Below are positions 1 through 6,713 of a DNA stretch of 17,575 bases, in pieces. The DNA lies in contig JAFWOX010000082.1 of the NCBI GenBank assembly GCA_017545325.1, positions 1-17,575 of the forward strand. The letters run 5' to 3'. The translations under genes and the position numbers were made by a program. Below the pieces are notes generated by a model. The model saw only the letters and a list, made by a program, of their open reading frames with translations, searched no databases and had not been told where the DNA came from. How positions within the stretch are numbered: the first letter of the stretch is position 1; each line of letters begins with the position of its first letter. Origin of the DNA: Oscillospiraceae bacterium. Lineage in GTDB: Bacteria; Bacillota_A; Clostridia; Oscillospirales; Oscillospiraceae.

Positions 1-1
1 A

Positions 2-215
2 CTGCGCCGGTGCGGCGAAGGGCACCCTGAAGAGCAAACGACTATTGCCAAGCAGATTCAAAGCCGGCAAGCTGACGTCCTGCACCCGCTTGTTTATCGT
101 TGAACCTATGTCCCCTTCGCTTCAGCGTCCTGGGCACCGGGGGTGCAGGGGAACACCCCTGCCGCGCTCTTTCCCCGGTTTCTCTCGCGCAAGAGAAACC
201 GGGCCACCGGAGGCA
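2..215 (-). repeat. Dispersed repeat, left copy (inverted relative to 17096-17310)
   Basis: The reverse complement of this stretch matches 17096-17310. Bases 2-31 are a perfect 30-bp match to 17281-17310. Bases 109-215 match 17096-17202 with about a dozen differences in 107 bp. The middle (about 43-108) has nearly the same length in both copies but has diverged. The copy contains a perfect 11-bp stem, CCGGTTTCTCT with AGAGAAACCGG. Short reading frames across it resemble those in the other copy only because the DNA is repeated, and no gene is supported. The rest of 1-409 holds another small repeat module (277-310) and a possible promoter before pyrH. Confidence 0.8.
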
Positions 216-276
216 AACCTCTGTCGGAGAGAAAGACTTCTTGCCTTATCGAAAGCCGCTCCTTTCGCAGATTGTG

Positions 277-310
277 ACTGCCTGCATCATTGAAGGCCGC
301 CCCGCCGGCG
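277..310 (+). repeat. Short GC-rich repeat module, copy 1 of 3
   Basis: This 34-bp module begins ACTGCCTGC and ends GCCGCCCCGCCGGCG. It recurs in the same orientation at 17058-17091 (about 5 differences) and at 17449-17482. It lies next to the inverted repeat copy at the left end of the window. No coding function is supported. Confidence 0.55.
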
Positions 311-346
311 ATGCGGCGGAGCAGAATTTTCTCGTTTCCCTCTTCC

Positions 347-376
347 TTTCCCGGTAAAAGTATAGTAAAATATACT
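347..376 (+). promoter_or_regulatory. Possible promoter of the pyrH operon
   Basis: A good -10 candidate, TATACT (371-376), lies in the only AT-rich patch before pyrH. The -35 candidate (TTTCCC, 347-352, 18-bp spacer) is poor. The -10 is also half of a small dyad, AGTATA-N6-TATACT (359-376). Initiation near 383 would exclude the upstream ATG at 380 and leave the Shine-Dalgarno for the ATG at 410. rpsB and tsf often precede pyrH and are absent here, so a local promoter is plausible. Confidence 0.35.
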
Positions 377-409
377 CTCATGCGAAAGCAGAGGGAAGGA
401 GCGGCAAGC

Positions 410-1120
410 ATGGAAGCAAAATACCACCGCGTACTCATCAAAATGAGCGGAGAGGCGCTGGCGGGTTCCCTGCACAAGGGGATCGACTTCGGCTTCGTGG
501 AAAAGCTGTGCAAGGCGGTGAAGAGCGTCGTGGAGCTGGGGGTCCAGGTGGCTATCGTCTGCGGCGGCGGGAACTACTGGCGGGGCGCCCAGGACGGGGG
601 GGACCGGATGGTCCGCACCCGGGCGGATTACATGGGAATGCTGGCCATCACCATGAACTGCCTGGCCCTGCTGGACGGGCTGGAAAAGCAGGGGGTGGAG
701 GCCCGGATCCAGTCCGCTCTGGGCACGGACAAGCTGGCGGAGCCCATCAACCGGGACCGGGCGGTGCGGCATCTGGAGAAGGGCCGGGTGGTCCTCTTTG
801 CCGGCGGCACCGGAGAGCCCTATTTCACCACGGATACCGGCGCGGTGCTCCGGGCCCTGGAGGTGGATGCGGACGTGCTGCTCCTGGGAAAGAACATCGA
901 CGCCATCTACTCCGCGGATCCCAAGCAGGACCCCGGCGCCAAGCGGTACAATGCCATCACCTATCGGGAGATCCTGGAGAAGGACCTGAAGGCCATGGAC
1001 GCCGCCGCCACCCAGCTGGCCATGGAGAATAAGCTGAGGCTCCACGTCTTCGGCCTGAAGGATCCGGAGAATATTCTCCGGGCCATTTCCGGGGAAGCCA
1101 TCGGCACGGTAGTCAGATAA
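410..1120 (+). CDS. pyrH: UMP kinase
   Basis: This enzyme phosphorylates UMP to UDP with ATP in pyrimidine nucleotide synthesis. It is a cytosolic hexamer of the amino-acid-kinase fold. The 236-residue product has the usual family length. It begins with a KMSGEAL phosphate-binding segment (residues 11-17). It then shows GGGNYWRG (52-59), AGGTGEPYFTTDT (131-143) and DADVLLLGKNIDAIYSADPK, all typical of bacterial PyrH. I chose the ATG at 410 because GGAAGGAG lies just upstream and the protein then starts directly before the first strand. The open frame extends back to 290, but those residues look like repeat-derived sequence. It is the first gene of a run of seven, with frr 53 bp downstream. 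Confidence 0.97.
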   Translation: MEAKYHRVLIKMSGEALAGSLHKGIDFGFVEKLCKAVKSVVELGVQVAIVCGGGNYWRGAQDGGDRMVRTRADYMGMLAITMNCLALLDGLEKQGVEARIQSALGTDKLAEPINRDRAVRHLEKGRVVLFAGGTGEPYFTTDTGAVLRALEVDADVLLLGKNIDAIYSADPKQDPGAKRYNAITYREILEKDLKAMDAAATQLAMENKLRLHVFGLKDPENILRAISGEAIGTVVR

Positions 1121-1132
1121 GAAAGCATGATC

Positions 1133-1150
1133 CTGCCGCGAAGGCGGCAG
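1133..1150 (+). other. Intergenic hairpin between pyrH and frr
   Basis: CTGCCGC (1133-1139), a GAAG loop and GCGGCAG (1144-1150) form a perfect 7-bp stem. No T-run follows, so it is probably not an intrinsic terminator. It ends about ten bases before the frr ribosome binding site and could act in mRNA processing or stability. That role is inference. Confidence 0.45.
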
Positions 1151-1173
1151 CAGGGAATAAAGGAGGCGCCAAT

Positions 1174-1731
1174 ATGAACAAGAGCGACTACGCGCAATAC
1201 ACCGAAAAAATGGATAAGACCATCGAGGTCATGCAGGCAAACTTCGCCGCGGTGCGCGCCGGCCGGGCCAACGCCGCGGTGCTGGACCAGATCCGGGTGG
1301 ATTACTACGGCACCCCCACCCCCATCAACCAGATCGCCAGCATCGCCTCTCCCGATCCCCGGACCCTCACCATCCAGCCCTGGGACGGAAGCACCATGAA
1401 GCTCATCGAGAAGGCCATCCAGCAGAGCGACCTGGGCATCAACCCCCAGAACGACGGCCGGCTCATCCGCCTGCTCTTCCCCCAGCTCACGGAGGAGCGC
1501 CGCAAGGAGCTGATCAAGCAGATCCGCAAGTACGGGGAGGAGAGCAAGACCGCCATCCGCAATATCCGCCGGGACGCCATGGAGGACTTCAAGGCCCAGA
1601 AGAAGAAATCCGAGATCACCGAGGACGATCAGAAGAACGCGGAGAAGGATATTCAGAAGCTGACGGATGATTACGTCAAGCAGATCGAGCAGCTGGTGGA
1701 GAAAAAGGAAAAGGAGCTCAGCGAGATCTGA
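1174..1731 (+). CDS. frr: Ribosome recycling factor
   Basis: With EF-G, this factor splits the post-termination ribosome so its subunits can be reused. The 185-residue product has the standard bacterial length. It shows the RRF signature: an N-terminal helix (MDKTIEVMQANFAAVRAGRA), VDYYGTPTPINQIASI at the start of the beta domain, and the helix-3 segment PQLTEERRKELIKQIRKYGEE. The C-terminal half is highly charged and helical (residues about 110-185), as expected for the three-helix bundle. A strong AAAGGAGG lies 7 bases before the ATG. The stop codon (1729-1731) is only 2 bases before the uppS start, which suggests translational coupling. The pyrH-frr-uppS order is classic in Firmicutes. Confidence 0.97.
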   Translation: MNKSDYAQYTEKMDKTIEVMQANFAAVRAGRANAAVLDQIRVDYYGTPTPINQIASIASPDPRTLTIQPWDGSTMKLIEKAIQQSDLGINPQNDGRLIRLLFPQLTEERRKELIKQIRKYGEESKTAIRNIRRDAMEDFKAQKKKSEITEDDQKNAEKDIQKLTDDYVKQIEQLVEKKEKELSEI

Positions 1732-1733
1732 TC

Positions 1734-2510
1734 ATGGCTCTGTTCAGAAGAAAAAAGCCGGACGGCCCTCCTGGCCGTCCGGCTGAACAGCCGCGCACAG
1801 CCGTGCCGCGGCATATCGCCGTCATCATGGACGGCAACGGCCGCTGGGCAACGAACCGCGGCCTTCCCCGCACCGCGGGCCACTCCGCCGGGTCGGAGAC
1901 CTTCCGCCGTATCTCCCGGTACTGCCGGGATATCGGGGTGGAGCATTTCACCGTGTACGCTTTTTCCACGGAGAACTGGAAGCGATCCCATGAGGAAGTG
2001 GAGGCCATCCTGAAGCTCCTGGACAAGTATCTGCGGGAGGCCATCGACACCATGGAGCAGGAGCGGATGAAGCTGGTCCTCCTGGGGGACCTGAGCCGTC
2101 TGCCTCCCCAGCTCCGGGCCCTGGCGGACCGGGCCCTGGAGGTGGGCCGGCATGTGCAGGGGATGCAGGTGAACGTCTGCTTCAACTATGGGGGCCGGGA
2201 TGAGATCCTTCGGGCCGCCCGGCGCTACGCCGCGGACTATGCCGCCGGGAAGGCCCCCGCCGACCTGGATGAGGCGGGCTTCTCCGCCTACCTGGATTCC
2301 GCGGGCATCCCGGATCCGGATATCATCATCCGCTCCGGGGGGGAGCAGCGCACCTCCAATTTCCTGCTTTGGCAGTCCGCCTATGCGGAATACTATTTCA
2401 CGGATACCCTCTGGCCGGACTTCGGTCCGGCGGAGATCGACGCGGCCATCGCGGCCTTCGGCAGACGGGACCGCCGCTTCGGCGGCGTGAAGGAAGCCGG
2501 GAAAGGATAA
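1734..2510 (+). CDS. uppS: Isoprenyl transferase, undecaprenyl diphosphate synthase (UppS)
   Basis: This cis-prenyltransferase condenses isopentenyl diphosphate onto farnesyl diphosphate to make the C55 lipid carrier used in peptidoglycan synthesis. The 258 residues contain HIAVIMDGNGRWA (27-39, catalytic Asp33), FSTENWKR (77-84), and the C-terminal RSGGEQR...NFLLWQSAYAEYYF block ending in WPDF. The first 25 or so residues are a basic, proline-rich, poorly conserved extension (FRRKKPDGPPGRP). Its DNA forms a perfect 12-bp hairpin (see 1740-1790). There is no clear separate Shine-Dalgarno; the start lies 2 bases after the frr stop, so coupling is likely. In many Firmicutes cdsA follows uppS, but here rbfA does. 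Confidence 0.96.
   Translation: MALFRRKKPDGPPGRPAEQPRTAVPRHIAVIMDGNGRWATNRGLPRTAGHSAGSETFRRISRYCRDIGVEHFTVYAFSTENWKRSHEEVEAILKLLDKYLREAIDTMEQERMKLVLLGDLSRLPPQLRALADRALEVGRHVQGMQVNVCFNYGGRDEILRAARRYAADYAAGKAPADLDEAGFSAYLDSAGIPDPDIIIRSGGEQRTSNFLLWQSAYAEYYFTDTLWPDFGPAEIDAAIAAFGRRDRRFGGVKEAGKG
1740..1790 (-). terminator. Antisense-oriented terminator-like hairpin inside the 5' end of uppS
   Basis: AGCCGGACGGCC (1756-1767), loop CTCCT and GGCCGTCCGGCT (1773-1784) form a perfect 12-bp GC-rich stem. CTGTTC (1740-1745) and GAACAG (1785-1790) extend it past a 10-base bulge. Read on the minus strand, the stem is followed directly by TTTTTC, which is the layout of an intrinsic terminator. Read on the plus strand there is no T-run. 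It lies wholly within coding sequence and would stop transcription antisense to frr and pyrH, or fold in the sense mRNA. Termination itself is inference. Confidence 0.5.
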
Positions 2511-2517
2511 GAAGACT

Positions 2518-2883
2518 ATGGCAGGCAATCGCATTTCCCGAATCGACGAGGATCTGCAGCGGGAGCTCTCCGCCCTCATGCGCAGGGTCAAGGATCCCCG
2601 GCTGCAGCAGGGCCTTTTCACCATCACCGGGGTGGAGACCACGGGAGACCTGCGGTATGCGAAGGTATATTACAGCGTATTGGGCGAGGTGGATGAAAAG
2701 GAGCTGCGGAAGGGGCTGAAATCCATCGCCCCCTGGCTCCGGCGGGAGCTGGGCGGCGTCCTCACCCTCCGGTATACCCCGGAGCTGCTCTTTGAGCGGG
2801 ATCTGTCCATGGAGCGGGGCCAGCGGCTCAGCGAGGTCTTCCGGGACCTGGAAAGGAAGAGCGGGGAAGATGCGGATCAGTGA
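2518..2883 (+). CDS. rbfA: Ribosome-binding factor A
   Basis: This small KH-fold protein binds the 30S subunit and helps 16S rRNA 5'-end maturation and cold adaptation. The 121-residue product has the family hallmarks in order: the RI..I...LQRELS helix, RRVKDPRL, FTITGVETTGDLRYAKVYYSVLG (strand with the conserved AKVYYSV), WLRRELGGVLTLRYTPELLFERD, and SMERGQRLSEV. AAAGGA lies before the ATG. It follows uppS after only 7 bases and overlaps nrnA by 14 bases. rbfA-nrnA-truB-ribF is a conserved Firmicute order; in many of those genomes infB precedes rbfA, and it is absent here. Confidence 0.95.
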   Translation: MAGNRISRIDEDLQRELSALMRRVKDPRLQQGLFTITGVETTGDLRYAKVYYSVLGEVDEKELRKGLKSIAPWLRRELGGVLTLRYTPELLFERDLSMERGQRLSEVFRDLERKSGEDADQ

Positions 2884-3823
2884 ATGCGCCGACTGGCTGC
2901 GGCGCCGGAACGGCTTCCTCATCCTCTCCCACCATCGGCCGGACGGGGACGCCCTGGGCACCTCCGCCGCCCTCTGCCGGGGGCTGCGGATCCTGGGGAA
3001 GACCGCGTACATCCTGGAGAATCCCCAGGCGACGGAGCGGTATATCCCCTATCTCCGGGAGTATTACGCCCCGGCGGGATATGCGCCGGAGCACGTGATC
3101 ACCGTGGATCTGGCGGACGAGGGCATCCTGCAGGTGAACGCCCGGGAGGCCTACGCCGGGAAGGTGGAGCTGGCCATTGACCATCACCCCTCCAATACGG
3201 GGTACGCCCGGGAAACCCTCCTGATGGGGGAGCGGGCCGCCTGCGGGGAGATCGTCTATCTCCTGCTCATGGAGCTGCTGGGGGGCATAGACCGGGAAAC
3301 CGCCACCCTCCTGTACATCGCCGTCACCACGGATACGGGCTGCTTCCGGTACAAGAACACCAATCCGGGCACCCTTCGGGTGGGGGCCGCCCTGCTGGAG
3401 GCGGGAGCGCCCATCGACCTGAACCGCACCCTGTTTATGAAGAAGAACCGCACCCGCCTGGTCCTGGAGGCCAGCATCATCAGCGGCCTGGAGTTTTTCA
3501 TGGACGGGGAGGCCTGCCTCGGCGTCATCACCCTGGCGGAGTTGGAACGCATCGGCGTAACGGAGAGCGACATGGAGGATATCGCCGTGGTGGCGGGCTC
3601 CGTGGAGGGAGTGGAGACCAGCTGCACCCTCCGGCAGGTGGAGGAGCGGACCTGGAAGGTCTCCGTCCGCACCGGGGAGTATGAGAACGCCTCCCGCATC
3701 TGCGCCGAGTTCGGCGGCGGCGGCCACGGCATGGCCGCCGGGGGCACGGTCGAGGGCAGCCTGGAGGAGGCGAAGGCCGTGGTCCGGGCCGCCGTGAAGA
3801 AGCACTGGAAGGAAAAGGGATGA
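2870..3823 (+). CDS. nrnA: DHH-family phosphoesterase, NrnA-like oligoribonuclease / pAp phosphatase
   Basis: NrnA proteins degrade 2-5 nt nanoRNAs and dephosphorylate 3'-phosphoadenosine 5'-phosphate with Mn. The 317 residues contain HHRPDGDA (21-28), VDLAD (79-83), the DHH motif AIDHHPSNTGYA (102-113), TTDTGCFRYKNT (153-164) and the DHHA1 substrate-binding glycine motif GGGGHGMAAG (282-291). I chose the ATG at 2870 because GGAAAGGAAGAG precedes it and it puts the first helix in register. The frame is open further upstream, but only through rbfA coding sequence. The start overlaps the rbfA end by 14 bases and the stop overlaps truB as ATGA, so translation is coupled on both sides. Which activity dominates in vivo cannot be read from sequence. 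Confidence 0.93.
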   Translation: MRISECADWLRRRNGFLILSHHRPDGDALGTSAALCRGLRILGKTAYILENPQATERYIPYLREYYAPAGYAPEHVITVDLADEGILQVNAREAYAGKVELAIDHHPSNTGYARETLLMGERAACGEIVYLLLMELLGGIDRETATLLYIAVTTDTGCFRYKNTNPGTLRVGAALLEAGAPIDLNRTLFMKKNRTRLVLEASIISGLEFFMDGEACLGVITLAELERIGVTESDMEDIAVVAGSVEGVETSCTLRQVEERTWKVSVRTGEYENASRICAEFGGGGHGMAAGGTVEGSLEEAKAVVRAAVKKHWKEKG

Positions 3824-4680
3824 CCGGCATCCTGAATCTGGATAAGCCCGCCGGCTGGACCTCCCATGACGCGGTGGCGAAGCTCCGGCGGATCCTGGGG
3901 GAACGGCGAATCGGCCACGGCGGCACCCTGGATCCCCTGGCCACCGGCGTGCTGCCGGTGTTCGTGGGCCGGGCCACCCGGGCGGTGGAGTTTCTGGAGG
4001 CGGCGGATAAGGAGTATGAGGCCGGCCTCCGCCTGGGGATCATTACGGATACCCAGGATACCACCGGGCAGATCCTGGAGGAAAGGCCGGTCGGCATCTC
4101 GGAGGAAGAGCTTCGGGCCGCTGTTCTGGGGCTCAAGGGGGAGCGGGAGCAGCTGCCCCCCATGTATTCCGCCGTGAAGGTGGGGGGCAAGGCCCTGTAT
4201 GCCTACGCCCGGGCGGGGAAGGCCGTGGAGCGGAAGCCCCGGCAGATCACGGTATACGAAGCGGAGCCCCTGGGCTGGTCAGGGGAGGAATACCGCTTTC
4301 GGATCGTCTGTTCCAAGGGCACCTATATCCGCACCCTCTGCCACGACCTGGGTCAGACCCTGGGCTGCGGCGGCGCCATGAGCAGCCTGCGCCGGCTGCG
4401 GGCGGGCCCCTTCCGGCTGGAGGAGGCCGTCTCTCTGGAGACGGTGGCGGAAAAGGGGGAAGCCTGTCTTCTGCCACTGGACAGCCTGTTCCGGGACAAG
4501 CCCGCCCTCAACCTGGATGGGGAGCAGGCCCGGCGGATACGCTGCGGGAACGATATCCCCGCGGACGGGGAGGCGGGGGAGTACCGCCTGTATGGGCCGG
4601 AGGGAGAATTCCTGGCCCTGGCCGCCCTGGAAAACGGGCGGGCCAAGATCATCAAGAGTTTTTTCGAGGTTCGGCAATGA
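3820..4680 (+). CDS. truB: tRNA pseudouridine(55) synthase
   Basis: TruB isomerises U55 in the T-loop of tRNAs and also acts as a tRNA chaperone. The 286 residues begin GILNLDKPAGWTSHDAV, the conserved TruB opening. The catalytic aspartate is Asp38 in GHGGTLDPLATGVLPV. LPPMYSAVKVGGKALYAYAR and the KGTYIRTLCHDLG motif (about 166-178) follow. The C-terminal 60 residues fit the small PUA-like domain of bacterial TruB. It overlaps both nrnA (ATGA, 3820-3823) and ribF (ATGA, 4677-4680), so it sits inside a translationally coupled trio. Confidence 0.96.
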   Translation: MTGILNLDKPAGWTSHDAVAKLRRILGERRIGHGGTLDPLATGVLPVFVGRATRAVEFLEAADKEYEAGLRLGIITDTQDTTGQILEERPVGISEEELRAAVLGLKGEREQLPPMYSAVKVGGKALYAYARAGKAVERKPRQITVYEAEPLGWSGEEYRFRIVCSKGTYIRTLCHDLGQTLGCGGAMSSLRRLRAGPFRLEEAVSLETVAEKGEACLLPLDSLFRDKPALNLDGEQARRIRCGNDIPADGEAGEYRLYGPEGEFLALAALENGRAKIIKSFFEVRQ

Positions 4681-5573
4681 AGCAGCAGAGAATCCTTGCC
4701 CTGGGCTTTTTCGACGGGGTACACGCAGGTCATGCCACCCTGCTCCGGCGCTGCCGGGAGCGGGCGGAGGAGTCCGGCGCGGAGGCGGCGGTGCTCACCT
4801 TCGACGTCCATCCGGATACCCTGGTGAGCGGCCAGAACGTAGCCCTCATCAATTCCCCGGAGGATCGGCGGGAGCTGATCCGCCGTCTCTTCGGCATCGA
4901 CGCCGTGCTCCAGCTCCATTTCGACCGGGCTTTGATGCAGATGCCCTGGCAGGATTTCCTCCGCTGGATCCGGGAGGAATACGGAGCGGTCCATCTGGTC
5001 TGCGGTCATGATTTCACCTTCGGCTGGCGGGGGGAGGGAAACCCTGGGCGGCTGCGGGAATACTGCGAAAGGGAAGGCCTGGGCTGCGATGTGATGCCGG
5101 AGGTCCGGCTGGACGGGGGCGCCGTCAGCTCCACCCGCATCCGCGCCCTGCTGGCGGAGGGGAGGCTGGCGGAGGCCAACCGTCTCCTGGGCCATCCCCA
5201 TGTGCTCACTGGGGAGGTCTGCCATGGGCGGCACCTGGGCAGCACCCTCGGCTTCCCCACCGCCAATCAGCTCTTCGCCCCCGGCGTTCTGGTCCCCGCC
5301 CATGGGGTCTATGCGGGCCGCCTGGAGATCGAAGGGGAGGCAGAGGCGAAATTCGCGGTCACCAATATCGGCGTCCGGCCCACGGTGGACGATTCCGACC
5401 GGGTGACGGTGGAGAGCTACATCCTGGATTATTCCGCAGATCTCTATGGCCGCCGGATCCGGCTGGAGTTCCTGGATTTCCTCCGCCCGGAGCGGAGGTT
5501 CGGCTCCCTGGAGGAGCTGGGGGAACAGATCGGAAGGGACGCGCAGCGGGTCCGGGAATACCGGGAGAGGTAA
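4677..5573 (+). CDS. ribF: Bifunctional riboflavin kinase / FAD synthetase
   Basis: RibF converts riboflavin to FMN and then FAD. The N-terminal nucleotidyltransferase half has ALGFFDGVHAGH (8-19, the HxGH-type site), VLTFDVHP (39-46), VCGHDFTFGWRGEG (108-121) and the SSTRIR motif (151-156). The C-terminal kinase half starts with GEVCHGRHLGSTLGFPTAN (179-197) and has NIGVRPTV (230-237), VESYILDYSADLYG (245-258) and a C-terminal LRPERRFGSLEELGEQIGRD. Both domains look intact and the 298-residue length is normal. It is the last gene of the housekeeping operon and overlaps truB by four bases. rpsO and pnp, common downstream neighbours, are absent; a palindromic element and a terminator follow. 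Confidence 0.96.
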   Translation: MKQQRILALGFFDGVHAGHATLLRRCRERAEESGAEAAVLTFDVHPDTLVSGQNVALINSPEDRRELIRRLFGIDAVLQLHFDRALMQMPWQDFLRWIREEYGAVHLVCGHDFTFGWRGEGNPGRLREYCEREGLGCDVMPEVRLDGGAVSSTRIRALLAEGRLAEANRLLGHPHVLTGEVCHGRHLGSTLGFPTANQLFAPGVLVPAHGVYAGRLEIEGEAEAKFAVTNIGVRPTVDDSDRVTVESYILDYSADLYGRRIRLEFLDFLRPERRFGSLEELGEQIGRDAQRVREYRER

Positions 5574-5584
5574 CGAATAACGCT

Positions 5585-5727
5585 CCAGCCTCCCTCTCCG
5601 AGGGAGGTGTCAGCCTGCGAAGCGGGATGACTGAGGGAGCGTAACGATAAGCAGCTCTGACGAAAGAGCTTCCATGAACGACGCTCCCTCAGGCGCTCCG
5701 CGCCAGCTCCCTCGGAGAGGGAGCCTG
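5585..5727. mobile_element. MITE-like palindromic element
   Basis: Terminal inverted repeats share a perfect 17-bp core, CTCCCTCTCCGAGGGAG (5590-5606) against CTCCCTCGGAGAGGGAG (5707-5723), with partial matches outside it. Each arm is also self-complementary (CTCCCTC/GAGGGAG). An inner 12-bp inverted pair, CTGAGGGAGCGT (5631-5642) and ACGCTCCCTCAG (5681-5692), nests inside. The element is about 143 bp, non-coding, and lies between the ribF stop and the operon terminator. Similar palindromes with this CTCCCTC core are, to my knowledge, common in gut Clostridia. No target-site duplication is obvious. Confidence 0.7.
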
Positions 5728-5733
5728 AACGGG

Positions 5734-5762
5734 AAGACCCGGCTTGCGCCGGGTCTTTTTTT
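5734..5762 (+). terminator. Intrinsic terminator of the pyrH-ribF operon
   Basis: A perfect 10-bp stem, AAGACCCGGC / GCCGGGTCTT, with a TTGC loop runs into seven consecutive T residues. It is the strongest terminator in the window. It ends the housekeeping operon and insulates it from the ABC transporter promoter, whose -35 begins about 11 bases later. Confidence 0.92.
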
Positions 5763-5772
5763 GCCCTGCGTG

Positions 5773-5801
5773 TTGACAAGATGTAAACACTATGCTATCC
5801 T
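5773..5801 (+). promoter_or_regulatory. Promoter of the ABC exporter operon
   Basis: A consensus -35, TTGACA (5773-5778), a 17-bp spacer and a -10 of TATCCT (5796-5801) precede the first permease gene. Two BlaI-type operator candidates cover the -35/spacer and the likely start site, so the promoter is probably strong but repressed. Confidence 0.75.
5775..5789 (+). promoter_or_regulatory. Candidate BlaI-type operator 1, over the ABC promoter
   Basis: GACAAGATGTAAACA differs by one base from the copy at 5808-5822 and by two from TACAATATGTAAACA in the repressor's own promoter (10541-10555). It overlaps the -35 and part of the spacer. A dyad of the TACA/TGTA kind known for BlaI/MecI is visible, though one half-site is imperfect. 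Confidence 0.65.
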
Positions 5802-5807
5802 GATGAC

Positions 5808-5822
5808 GACAAAATGTAAACA
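5808..5822 (+). promoter_or_regulatory. Candidate BlaI-type operator 2, downstream of the ABC promoter
   Basis: GACAAAATGTAAACA is the second copy, 33 bp (about three helical turns) from the first. It lies just downstream of the -10, where a bound repressor would block initiation or escape. Confidence 0.65.
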
Positions 5823-5851
5823 CACTTTGGGGAAACAAAGGAGGCGGGTTT

Positions 5852-6697
5852 ATGGGCAGGCTGATCCGGTCCCAGCTGTACGTGATCCTCCACAGCAAGG
5901 GAGCGCTCCTGCTTCTGGCGGTGTCCCTGGCCCTGTGCTGGGTCTTCCTCAACGACGGGGGAGACGCCGAACGGGACGTGCCGCAGTTGGAGAAAAGGAT
6001 CGCGGAGCATGCCGAGCGGGGGTTTGATTACCTGGCCATGGTGAAATACCAAGCGGACCTGGAGCAGGTGGAGGACCTGGAGGAACTGGTAGGGATCCTG
6101 CGACAGCGTCAGGTCATGGCCGCCCCGTGCTTCACCGTCAACGCCATGCTCGTTCTTCTCTTCCTCCTGCCGGGGGCTGTCCTCACCCCGGGGCTGGGGA
6201 GGAGCCGGGGCATGGGCCGGGAGCTGCAGACCTACGGAAGGACGAAACCGCTGCTCTCCCGTATACTTGCAAGCTGGGTCTTCTGTCTCCTGCTGAGTAC
6301 CGGGCTGTACTTCCTCGCCCTCCGGATCTGGACGGATCCCGGTGCCGCAGTCCCGGGGCAGCTCCTGCGGTATTGGGTCATCGTGCAGTTCTATGTCCTG
6401 TCCCTCCTGTGCTACAGCTATTTCATGCATACCCTCTTTCGCCGTGCCGCCGTGGCCGCCCCGGTGATGATCCTGGCGGAGGCCGTCCTCCATGAGCTCA
6501 TCCCCGGCCTGCGTCTCTTTTACCCCATCAGCCTGCTCCCCTATTACAATCAGCATTCCTACCTGAACACCGCCAATTTGCTGGGGGCGGACTGCCCGAC
6601 CGGGACCCTCCTGATCTTCTGCGGGGTCTGCCTGGTCTATATCGTGATCTGCCCCATCCTGGCCATCCTGCTTTTCCGGCGGCGGGAAGTGCGGTAA
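5852..6697 (+). CDS. ABC transporter permease (ABC-2-like)
   Basis: This is a 281-residue membrane protein with about six hydrophobic segments (near residues 18-33, 96-113, 138-158, 175-195, 199-218 and 251-275). A polar loop of about 60 residues follows the first helix (residues 34-95), a layout seen in ABC-2-type exporters of the antibiotic/bacteriocin class. The C-terminus is basic (RRREVR), consistent with a cytosolic end. AAGGAGG lies ahead of the ATG. The ATPase gene follows after 16 bases and a second permease after that, so the three most likely form one exporter. The substrate is not evident. Nearby BlaR/BlaI-like genes suggest it is induced by a cell-envelope or antimicrobial signal. 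Confidence 0.75.
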   Translation: MGRLIRSQLYVILHSKGALLLLAVSLALCWVFLNDGGDAERDVPQLEKRIAEHAERGFDYLAMVKYQADLEQVEDLEELVGILRQRQVMAAPCFTVNAMLVLLFLLPGAVLTPGLGRSRGMGRELQTYGRTKPLLSRILASWVFCLLLSTGLYFLALRIWTDPGAAVPGQLLRYWVIVQFYVLSLLCYSYFMHTLFRRAAVAAPVMILAEAVLHELIPGLRLFYPISLLPYYNQHSYLNTANLLGADCPTGTLLIFCGVCLVYIVICPILAILLFRRREVR

Positions 6698-6713
6698 ACG
6701 GGAGGATAAGATA

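Noticed and set aside
45..293. Similar small open frames in the two copies of the dispersed repeat (e.g. starting MSPSLQRP at 109 on the plus strand and 17203 on the minus strand)
   Set aside because: Their similarity follows from the DNA repeat itself. Frames end differently outside the repeat, no ribosome sites are evident, and the composition is that of GC-rich non-coding DNA.
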